Origin: Allosalinactinospora lopnorensis
GTDB taxonomy: Bacteria > Actinomycetota > Actinomycetes > Streptosporangiales > Streptosporangiaceae
NCBI RefSeq assembly: GCF_000981225.1
Contig: NZ_LAJC01000073.1
Span: forward strand, 1 to 32,296
Length of the DNA: 32,296 bases
Reading direction: 5' to 3'
Within the stretch, counting starts at the first letter, position 1, and each line of letters starts with the position of its first letter. A program made the translations under genes and the position numbers. Shown here in pieces: positions 15,864 through 22,253 of the stretch. The notes under the pieces were generated by a model that was given only the letters and a program-made list of their open reading frames with translations, did not search any database and was not told the origin of the DNA.

Positions 15864-16352
15864 TCACTCCTTGGGCGGTTCGACCACCGGCCGGTGTACG
15901 ACCTCGTCGATCACGGTGAGTGTCTGGGTCGCGGTCACCCCGGGCAGGGACTGCAACCGGGTCAGGATCAGGTCGCGCAGCTGGTGGGTGTCGGCCACCC
16001 GGACGAGCAGGACGATGTCGGCCGAGCCCACCACGTACCAGCAGTACTCGATCTCGGGGTAGGAGGAGAGGATCTCCCGGTTGGCCCGCCAGTCGGGCTG
16101 GCTCCCGGAGATCATCACCAGGGCGGTGACCCCGAGCCCCATCTTGGAATGGTCGGTGACAACGGAGTAGCCGCGGATCACGCCGTCGTCGGTGAGCCGC
16201 TTGATGCGGTTGTAGGCCGTGGCACGGGAGACGTTGGCCATCGCGGCGATTTCGGTGATCCCGGTGCGGGCGTCCTCGGCCAGCGCGCTGATGATCGTCC
16301 GGTCGGTGGCGTCCGGCAGCCGACCGGCTCTCCGGTGTTCCCCATAGGCCAT
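15864..16352 (-). CDS. Lrp/AsnC-family regulator (BkdR-like)
   Basis: A regulator of 162 residues with an N-terminal helix-turn-helix (about 16-60: TDRTIISALAEDARTG, ITEIAAMANVSRATAYNRIK, LTDDGVIRGY) and a C-terminal RAM ligand-binding domain (about 70-150: VTALVMISG, EYCWYVVGSADIVLLVRV, LPGVTATQTLTVIDEVV). It usually forms octamers that sense amino acids or oxo-acids. It is divergent from the E1 alpha/E1 beta operon, as bkdR is from the branched-chain oxo-acid dehydrogenase genes of Streptomyces, so control of that operon is likely. ATG 16352 is preceded by GGGGGAAGG. The long AT-rich gap in front holds candidate binding sites. Confidence 0.88.
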   Translation of the reverse strand: MAYGEHRRAGRLPDATDRTIISALAEDARTGITEIAAMANVSRATAYNRIKRLTDDGVIRGYSVVTDHSKMGLGVTALVMISGSQPDWRANREILSSYPEIEYCWYVVGSADIVLLVRVADTHQLRDLILTRLQSLPGVTATQTLTVIDEVVHRPVVEPPKE

Positions 16353-16370
16353 CGGCCTTCCCCCTACTTT

Positions 16371-16415
16371 TAGACGGTAGGTGACGAAGTACCAGCGAAG
16401 TGGTCTCGCCGTCTA
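16371..16415. promoter_or_regulatory. Inverted repeat in front of the Lrp gene
   Basis: TAGACGG (16371-16377) and CCGTCTA (16409-16415) are perfect inverted copies 31 bases apart, flanked by T-rich sequence. Between them lie two near-copies, GACGAAGTACC and AGCGAAGTGG. Position suggests autoregulatory Lrp sites. Confidence 0.4.
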
Positions 16416-16644
16416 TTTCTTTCTCAATTATCGAGACGCGGTGTGTGTGCTGGTCGCCTGACTCGCACGCGATGTCGCCGGACGTGGGCGCGCGCTACGG
16501 ACGGTAGTCGCCCCGGTCGGCGGCGCCGCGGTTGGCGCCGTGTGCGGTTTCCGCCGCCGTACGACCTAACGGATTAGACGAACACGGATATTTTTTGCTT
16601 GATCATGCGCTTGTGTTTCGATTTTTAGCCGATATCTAGCGTCA

Positions 16645-16675
16645 GTGTCGAGTCATTGCCGATAATCGTGTCGAG
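16645..16675 (+). promoter_or_regulatory. Candidate promoter of the E1 operon with flanking repeats
   Basis: GATAAT (16661-16666), one base off TATAAT, is flanked by direct repeats GTGTCGAG at 16645-16652 and 16668-16675, 23 bases apart, or about two helical turns. The leader to the ATG would be about 75 bases. No -35 consensus is seen, as expected for an activated promoter. Confidence 0.4.
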
Positions 16676-16748
16676 ACGGCCATACCGGCCCGCACCGCGT
16701 TCAGGAGCCCGGACGTGCGGCCGGCCGGGGTGAAGGGAGTCGCCCGAC

Positions 16749-17792
16749 ATGCAGACCAATGAGGGACCGGCCGCGGGCGCCGGGCTCCCGGCGCTCGACG
16801 ATCTCGCGCCCGACCTGTCGTGCGCCTTCTACCGCGACATGCTCACCGCCCGGCTGCTCGACACCGAGGCGATCGCGCTGCAGCGCCAGGGGGTCTTCCC
16901 CGCCTACGTCTCCCTGCGCGGCCAGGAGGCCGCCCAGGTCGGCAGCGCCGCCGCGCTCGACCGCGAGCGCGACTTCGTGTTCCCGACCTACCGCGAAATG
17001 GCCGTCGCCCTCACTCTCGGCGTGGACATGGTCGGCTACCTGGCGAGCCACCGCGCACTATGGCACGGCGGCCTGTACGACCCCATGGCCTCCCGCTTCG
17101 GCGCGGTCAACGCGGTCGTGGGCGGGCCCGTCCCGCATGCGGTCGGCTGGGCCATGGGGGAGCGGCTGGCCGGCCGCCGGGGATGCGCCATCAGCTACTT
17201 CGGCGACGGGGCCAGCTCCGAGGGGGACGTTCACGAGGCGATGAACCTCGCCGGAGTCTTCCATGTCCCTGTCGTGTTCTTCTGCCAGAACAACCAGTGG
17301 GCGCTCTCGGTGCCGAACGAGCGCCAGATCGCCGGCGGGTCGGTGGCCGCACGGGCCGCCGGGTACGGGATGCCCGGAACAGCGGTCGACGGCAACGACG
17401 CCGCCGCGGTCTACCGGGCCACCCGGGAAGCACTGGAACGGGCCCGGTCCGGAGGCGGGCCCACCCTGATCGAGGCGGTCACCTACCGGGTCGAGCCGCA
17501 CTCCACCTCCGACGACACCACCCGCTACCGGAAGGCCGCCGAGGAGCGGGCCTGGCGCGAGCGCGACCCCATCACGCGGCTGCGCGCCGCCATGCGCGCG
17601 GCGGGGCACGCCGGCGACGGTTTCTTCGAGCGCGCCGAGCGCGAGGCGCGCGCCACCGCCGAACAGGTCCGCGACGGCGTGAGTGCCGCACCGGAACCGG
17701 CAGGGGAGGACCTGTTCGGCTACGTCTATCGGGAACCCACCGGTGAACTGGCGCGACAGCGCCGCGTCTGGCAGGAGGAGGTCCTACCGTGA
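16749..17792 (+). CDS. 2-oxoacid dehydrogenase E1 component, alpha subunit
   Basis: Thiamine-diphosphate-binding E1 alpha of 347 residues. With E1 beta it decarboxylates a 2-oxo acid (or a related compound) and transfers the acyl unit to lipoate. Seen: RGQEAAQVGSAAAL (about 57-70), the ThDP motif starting GDGASSEGD at 152 and ending NN at 181-182, and the catalytic-loop region VEPHSTSDDTTRYR (about 252-265). By eye, sequence and length are closest to branched-chain oxo-acid or Gram-positive pyruvate dehydrogenase E1 alpha, not to AcoA. The first 20 residues are a flexible Gly/Ala-rich lead. The stop overlaps the E1 beta GTG (GTGA at 17789-17792). Substrate is unproven, as the rest of the operon is not a classical bkd set. 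Confidence 0.87.
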   Translation: MQTNEGPAAGAGLPALDDLAPDLSCAFYRDMLTARLLDTEAIALQRQGVFPAYVSLRGQEAAQVGSAAALDRERDFVFPTYREMAVALTLGVDMVGYLASHRALWHGGLYDPMASRFGAVNAVVGGPVPHAVGWAMGERLAGRRGCAISYFGDGASSEGDVHEAMNLAGVFHVPVVFFCQNNQWALSVPNERQIAGGSVAARAAGYGMPGTAVDGNDAAAVYRATREALERARSGGGPTLIEAVTYRVEPHSTSDDTTRYRKAAEERAWRERDPITRLRAAMRAAGHAGDGFFERAEREARATAEQVRDGVSAAPEPAGEDLFGYVYREPTGELARQRRVWQEEVLP

Positions 17793-18822
17793 CCGGAGTG
17801 ACCGTTGAGCAGGAGCGCGCCGCCGCTGTGCCCGCGGGGCCGGGCACCACCGAACTGTCGATGCGCGAGGCGGTCAACCGCGCGCTGCACACCGTACTGG
17901 GCGAGGATCCGACCACCCTGGTGTTCGGTGAGGACGTGGGCCGCCTGGGCGGCGTCTTCCGGGTCACCGACGGCCTGCAGCGCGCCTACGGGGAGGACCG
18001 CGTCTTCGACACCCCCATCGCCGAGTCCGGGATCATCGGCGTGGCGGTCGGCCTGGCGATGAACGGGTTCCGCCCGATCCCGGAACTGCAGTTCGACGGG
18101 TTCTGCTACCCCGCCGTCGACCAGATCGTGAGCCAGATGGCGCGGATGCACTACCGCACGCGCGGTACCGCCGCCATGCCGATCACCGTGCGGCTGCCCA
18201 GTTTCGGCGGCATCCAGGCGCCCGAACACCACGGCGAGAGCCTGGAAGCGCTCTTCGCGCACGTCCCCGGGCTCAAGGTGGCCGCGCCGTCGACCCCGGA
18301 CGACGCCTACCACCTGCTGCTGCAATCGGTGCGCGCCGACGACCCGGTGGTCTACATGGAGCCCAAGGCCCGCTACTGGGAACGCGGCCCGGTCGCCCTG
18401 GAGGAGAACAGGGCGACCCCCATCGGATCGAGCCGGATCGCGCGTCACGGCCGGCACGCCACCCTCATCGCCTGGGGCGCGATGGTGCAGCGCTGCCTGC
18501 AGGTCGCCGAGCTGGCCGCGGAGGACGGGGTCGAGCTTGAGGTGCTGGACCTGCGCTGGCTCAAACCGATCGACGCCGACGGCCTGGTCTCCTCGGTCGC
18601 CCGCACCAGGCGCGCGGTCGTGGTGCACGAGGCCCCGCTCACAGCCGGCCTGGGAGCGGAGGTGTCGGCGCTCATCACCGAACGGGCCTTCCGCGACCTC
18701 GCGGCCCCGGTGCAGCGCGTGACCGGTTTCGACGTCTGCTACCCGGCGGGGCCCTCGAACCGCAGTACCTGCCCACGATCGACCGCATCCTGCTCGCGGT
18801 GCAACGGACGCTGGAGTTCTGA
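17789..18822 (+). CDS. 2-oxoacid dehydrogenase E1 component, beta subunit (3' frameshift)
   Basis: Partner of E1 alpha, forming the alpha2beta2 ThDP enzyme. Seen: MREAVNRALHTVL (about 25-37), VFGEDVGRLGGVFRVTDGL (about 45-63), DTPIAESGIIGVAVGLAM (about 75-92), and the C-terminal transketolase domain with VLDLRWLKPID and VVVHEAPLTAGLGAEV. At 18748-18751 (GGGG) one base appears to be missing. As written, the frame leaves the family after CYPAG and runs on with unrelated residues to 18865. One added base restores ALEPQYLPTIDRILLAVQ, the normal E1 beta end, with TGA at 18820-18822 overlapping the next ATG. The restored protein has 344 residues, normal for the family. Sequencing error or a recent mutation could explain this. 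Confidence 0.85.
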
Positions 18823-19151
18823 TGACCATGGCCCAACACACCTTAGAACTGCCCGACCTCGGTGAGGGGCTCATCGAGGCCACCGTCTTGGAATGGCTGG
18901 TCGAACCGGGCGCCGGCGTCGAACGCAACCAGCCGCTGGTGGAGGTGGAGACGACCAAGTCGGCGGTGGAGATCCCGTCCCCCTGCGCCGGCGCCGTCGC
19001 CCGGCTGCACGCCGCCGAGGGCGACGTCGTCAGGGTCGGCGAGGCCCTGGTGACGTTCGACGTGGCACAGGACGCCGGAATCGTGGGAACGGTACCCGCG
19101 CAAGAGCGGAAACCGACGCGCCGGGTGCGGCTGAAACCCCCGGAGGAATGA
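18822..19151 (+). CDS. Free-standing lipoyl-domain protein (truncated E2)
   Basis: A protein of 109 residues made of a single biotin/lipoyl-type domain (about 6-80) with Lys46 in VETTKSAVEIPSP as the lipoylated residue, then a charged tail (RKPTRRVRLKPPEE). It would carry the acyl or reducing group from E1. A usual E2 has in addition a subunit-binding domain and a catalytic acyltransferase core of about 230 residues; both are missing, and the next gene is not one. The ATG overlaps the restored E1 beta stop (TGATG). Thirteen bases after its stop an alpha/beta hydrolase gene begins. In AcoC of acetoin-cleaving systems a lipoyl domain and an alpha/beta hydrolase are one protein, so this looks like its split form. 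Confidence 0.85.
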   Translation: MTMAQHTLELPDLGEGLIEATVLEWLVEPGAGVERNQPLVEVETTKSAVEIPSPCAGAVARLHAAEGDVVRVGEALVTFDVAQDAGIVGTVPAQERKPTRRVRLKPPEE

Positions 19152-19164
19152 ACGGAGGGACGCG

Positions 19165-20040
19165 ATGCGGCCAGGCGCACCGGCGGGGATCCGCGGAGGT
19201 GGACACGGATTTCCGGTACGGGGCACGGCACCGGAACCGGTGACGTCCGGTAGCGGGCCGTGCCCGGAGATGGAGAAGAGCTTGCACGCCACCCTCAACA
19301 GCGCTGTCACGCTGCGCTACGTGGACGACGACCCCGGCGCCGCCCCCGGCCGTCCCCCCGTACTGCTGCTGCACGGCTTCGGTTCCACCTTCGAGCTGAA
19401 CTGGGTCCGGACCGGCTGGACCGCCGCGCTGGCGGCCGAAGGGCTCCGCACGATCGGGCCCGACCTGCGCGGCCATGGCAGCAGCGGGAAACCCCGCCAG
19501 GACGACGCCTACCTGCCCGGGGTGTTCGTCGCCGACCTGGTGCTGCTCCTGGACGAGCTCGGCGTCGAGCGTGCCGATGTCGTCGGCTACTCCATGGGCT
19601 CCCGGCTGGCCTGGGAGTTCGCCCTGACCCGCCCGGAGCGGGTGCGGCGCGCGGCCCTCGGCGGTTTCGGGCCGCGCAACGCCTTCGCCGGCACCGATCT
19701 GGACGACCTGGAGTCCGACGACAGCCCCTTCGGTCGCCTGTACCGCGCGGTCGCGGAGCTGCCGGGAAACGACCTCGCGGCGCTGGCGGCGTGCGCGCGG
19801 GGCCAGGCCGCCCGCCCGTTCACCGAGGAACCCGCGCCGCGTTCCACGCCGCTGCTCTTCGTCGCGGGGGAGGAGGACGAGATCGCCGACGGCGTGGAGC
19901 GGCTCGCCCGGGTCTCCGGCGCCGCGGGGGCGCTGCGCATCGCGCGCCGCGACCACCGCACCGCCGTAACGGCCGGTGCGTTCAAGAAGGCCGTGCTGGA
20001 GTTCCTCGCCGACGAGGCCCCGATCTCCTCGACGGCCTGA
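19165..20040 (+). CDS. Alpha/beta hydrolase, possible AcoC-like partner of the lipoyl protein
   Basis: An alpha/beta-hydrolase-fold protein of 291 residues with an intact triad: nucleophile Ser143 in GYSMGS, acid about Asp238 in GEEDEI and His264 in RRDHRTAV; the oxyanion region HGFGSTFELNW is at 70-80. Start ATG 19165 has an excellent GGAGGG site, although the first 35 residues are extra to the fold and an ATG at 19270 is an alternative. It lies 13 bp behind the lipoyl gene, so it is part of the E1 operon. By analogy with AcoC (lipoyl plus hydrolase fused) it may act on the lipoyl-bound acyl group or its CoA ester; plain esterase activity is the alternative. No signal peptide. Confidence 0.82.
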   Translation: MRPGAPAGIRGGGHGFPVRGTAPEPVTSGSGPCPEMEKSLHATLNSAVTLRYVDDDPGAAPGRPPVLLLHGFGSTFELNWVRTGWTAALAAEGLRTIGPDLRGHGSSGKPRQDDAYLPGVFVADLVLLLDELGVERADVVGYSMGSRLAWEFALTRPERVRRAALGGFGPRNAFAGTDLDDLESDDSPFGRLYRAVAELPGNDLAALAACARGQAARPFTEEPAPRSTPLLFVAGEEDEIADGVERLARVSGAAGALRIARRDHRTAVTAGAFKKAVLEFLADEAPISSTA

Positions 20041-20083
20041 GGCGGACGCCCGCAGGGCGCGGACCGTCCGGGCCGTGGCCTAA

Positions 20084-20089
20084 TACAGT
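20084..20089 (+). promoter_or_regulatory. -10-like element upstream of cdd-deoA
   Basis: TACAGT within CTAATACAGTG lies about 50 bases before the cdd GTG, in a 101-bp gap after the hydrolase gene. It suggests that cdd-deoA has its own promoter. No clear -35. Confidence 0.35.
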
Positions 20090-20141
20090 GCCACCAGGAC
20101 GAGGGGCGGCGCCGGAAACCCCAACGGCAGAAGGGCCGGGC

Positions 20142-20546
20142 GTGACGCGAGAACCGGGCGAGGTGGACTGGCCGCGGCTGCGCGCCGCGGCCGGTGCCGC
20201 CGCGCGCAACGCCTACGCTCCCTACTCCCGGTTCCCGGTCGGGGCGGCGGCACTCGCCGACGACGGTCGTACGGTGACCGGCTGCAACGTCGAGAACGCG
20301 TCCTATGGGCTCACCCTGTGCGCCGAGTGCGGCCTCGTCTCGGCGCTGCACGCGACGGGCGGCGGCAGGCTGGTCGCGTTCACCTGCGTCGACGGTGCCG
20401 GGGCGCTGCTGACCCCCTGCGGCCGGTGCCGCCAGCTGCTCCACGAGCACGGCGGCGCCGACCTGCTGGTGGACACCCCGCGGGGAGCGGTCCGGCTGGC
20501 CGACCTGCTGCCCCAGGCATTCGGCCCGCACGACCTCGCACGCTGA
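20142..20546 (+). CDS. cdd: Cytidine deaminase
   Basis: Zinc enzyme of 134 residues that deaminates cytidine and deoxycytidine to uridine and deoxyuridine, feeding pyrimidine nucleosides to the phosphorylase encoded next. Seen: AYAPYSRFPVGAAAL (about 24-38), GCNVENASYGLTLCAE with zinc ligand Cys60 and proton-shuttling Glu62, and PCGRCRQLL with Cys93 and Cys96. Length is that of the tetrameric class. Start GTG 20142 is preceded by an AGAAGGG site. The deoA ATG follows 14 bases after the stop, so the two are one operon. Confidence 0.92.
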   Translation: MTREPGEVDWPRLRAAAGAAARNAYAPYSRFPVGAAALADDGRTVTGCNVENASYGLTLCAECGLVSALHATGGGRLVAFTCVDGAGALLTPCGRCRQLLHEHGGADLLVDTPRGAVRLADLLPQAFGPHDLAR

Positions 20547-20560
20547 CCGGAAAGGGACGT

Positions 20561-21850
20561 ATGGACGCCATCGACATCATCGTCACCAAGCGCGACGGCG
20601 GCGAGCTCAGTGCCGCGCAGATCGACTGGGTCATCGACGTCTACGCGCGGGGAGGCCCCAACGGCAGCGCGGTGGCCGACGAGCAGATGGCCGCGCTGAG
20701 CATGGCGATCCTCTGGCGCGGGATGACGCGCGCCGAGGTGAGCCGGTGGACCGAGGCGATGCTGCGCTCCGGTGAGCGGCTGGACTTCTCCGACCTGCCC
20801 GCGCCGACCACCGACAAGCACTCCACGGGCGGCGTCGGTGACAAGATCACACTGCCGCTCACCCCGGCGGTGGCCGCGTGCGGCGCGGCGGTGCCGCAGC
20901 TCTCGGGCCGCGGCCTGGGGCACACCGGGGGCACGCTGGACAAGCTGGAGTCCATCCCCGGCTGGCGGGCCGAGCTGACCCCCGCGGAGATGCGGCGCTG
21001 CCTCACCGAGGCGGGAGGGGTCGTGTGCGCGGCGGGCGCCGGACTGGCCCCGGCCGACCGAAGGCTGTACGCGCTGCGCGACGTCACCGGAACGGTGGAG
21101 TCCCTCCCGCTGATCGCGAGCTCCATCATGTCCAAGAAGCTCGCGGAGGGCACCGGGTCGCTCGTCCTGGACGTCAAGGTGGGATCGGGCGCGTTCATGA
21201 AGGACGCCGCGTCGGCCCGGGAACTGGCGCGCACCATGGTCGACATCGGGACCGACAACGGTGTCCGCACGGTCGCGCTGCTCACCGCCATGGACACCCC
21301 CCTCGGCCACGAGGTCGGCAACGCACTGGAGGTGGCCGAGTCCGTGCGGGTGCTCCGCGGCGGCGGACCGGACGACGTCGTCGAGCTGACCGTGGCGCTG
21401 GCCCGGGAGATGCTCGCGGCCGCGGGCCTGAACGGGGCGAAGGATCCCGCCGACGCCCTCAAGGACGGCTCGGCGATGGACGTCTGGCGCCGTATGATCC
21501 GGGCCCAGGGAGGCGACCCCGACGCGCCGTTGCCCGTTGCCAGGGAGCGCATGGAGATCCCGGCGCCGGCGACGGGCCGACTCACCCGCCTGGACGCCTA
21601 CGCGGCCGGTGTCGCCGCCCGGCGGCTCGGAGCCGGCCGGGCGCGCAAGGAGGACCCGGTGGCTCCCGGGGCGGGGGTGAGCCTGCACGCCAAGCCGGGC
21701 GACGAGGTCCACGCCGGCCGGCCGCTGTTCACCCTGCACGCCGACGACCCGGCCCGGCTGGAACGCGCCGTCGAGGTTCTCGCCGACGCCTACGAGATCG
21801 ACGGCCCGCAGGAGCGTCTCCCGCTGGTCATCGACCGGGTCACGGCCTAG
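20561..21850 (+). CDS. deoA: Thymidine phosphorylase
   Basis: Phosphorolyses thymidine (or other pyrimidine nucleosides) to base and deoxyribose-1-phosphate; 429 residues, dimeric glycosyltransferase-family-3 fold. Seen: DIIVTKRDGGELS at the N-terminus, KHSTGGVGDKITLPL (about 87-101) for phosphate binding, the family signature SGRGLGHTGGTLDKLESIPG (about 122-141), ASSIMSKKLAEG and LDVKVGSGAFMK, and a C-terminal domain with GVSLHAKPGDEVHAG. Together with cdd just upstream, purine phosphorylase, the mutase and deoC in this window it completes a route from nucleosides to central metabolism. ATG 20561 has an AAAGGGA site 5 bases upstream. Confidence 0.93.
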   Translation: MDAIDIIVTKRDGGELSAAQIDWVIDVYARGGPNGSAVADEQMAALSMAILWRGMTRAEVSRWTEAMLRSGERLDFSDLPAPTTDKHSTGGVGDKITLPLTPAVAACGAAVPQLSGRGLGHTGGTLDKLESIPGWRAELTPAEMRRCLTEAGGVVCAAGAGLAPADRRLYALRDVTGTVESLPLIASSIMSKKLAEGTGSLVLDVKVGSGAFMKDAASARELARTMVDIGTDNGVRTVALLTAMDTPLGHEVGNALEVAESVRVLRGGGPDDVVELTVALAREMLAAAGLNGAKDPADALKDGSAMDVWRRMIRAQGGDPDAPLPVARERMEIPAPATGRLTRLDAYAAGVAARRLGAGRARKEDPVAPGAGVSLHAKPGDEVHAGRPLFTLHADDPARLERAVEVLADAYEIDGPQERLPLVIDRVTA

Positions 21851-22253
21851 CGGCCCCGCGCCCGCTCCCGGCCCCCGGCGATCGGAGCCCCGCCTTCGGT
21901 GTCCTGGGAGACGGCCGCCCGGTTGCTCCCGCGCAGCGCGGGTATGCCCACTGTCAGACGTCCGTCAGGGCCGCCCGGCGCGGTCCTGGTGGACCGGTGG
22001 ACGACGTGTACCAGCGGCCGGATCGGCAGCGCCCCGCGAGAAGACACAGGACGTTCCCGGCCGTCCCTGTGGCGGTGACCGGTGGAACGCGGGTGCCGCG
22101 CTGGAACCGGTGTCCACCGGGTGTGCAGGTAGGCGGCCATTGTGTTCGGGGCGATGCCGGAATCGCCTACCACGGGTGCTTCCGGCGGACCGTGGACCGA
22201 AGTTCCGAGCGGAGGCCGCCGGGGATCGCCCATTAGGTTTGGGGGGATATCCG
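21851..22253. other. Gene-free region between deoA and acyl-CoA dehydrogenase
   Basis: In these 403 bases no frame on either strand resembles a protein family. The region holds a tight 7-bp palindrome, CCCGCGC-A-GCGCGGG (21928-21942), which may act as a terminator for deoA. It also holds three copies of CCGGTGGA: GACCGGTGGA at 21992-22001 and 22077-22086, and the inverse TCCACCGG at 22113-22120, the last two able to pair as 8-bp arms. A TAGGTT -10-like element (22234-22239) precedes the next gene. Confidence 0.45.

Larger units (their letters stand above)
16353..16748. promoter_or_regulatory. Long AT-rich divergent control region (Lrp gene / E1 operon)
   Basis: A 396-base gap without a gene, unusually AT-rich for this genome, especially 16578-16640, which holds two runs of five or more T, a TGATCA palindrome and two GATAT elements. 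It also holds CTAA-CGGA-TTAG (16566-16577) and two copies of TCGAGACG (16431-16438 and 16671-16678). Lrp proteins bind several spaced, degenerate sites in AT-rich DNA, so the layout fits regulation by the divergent Lrp-type protein. Confidence 0.55.

Noticed and set aside
16578-16640. AT-rich stretch as a possible mobile-element or att border
   Set aside because: No integrase, no direct-repeat ends and no tRNA; position between divergent genes fits regulatory DNA better.
18752-18865. Alternative 38-residue C-terminal tail of E1 beta as a real extension
   Set aside because: The tail has no family similarity, while the adjacent frame encodes the expected E1 beta end and a coupled stop.
21921-21948. 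Sequence resembling a type I-E CRISPR repeat (GC stem, about 28 bases)
   Set aside because: Only one copy; no second repeat at the expected spacing of about 61 bases on either side and no cas gene. A terminator-like palindrome is simpler.
21847-22140. Minus-strand frame between deoA and the acyl-CoA dehydrogenase
   Set aside because: No recognisable domain, no ribosome site, low-complexity Arg/Pro/Gly composition.
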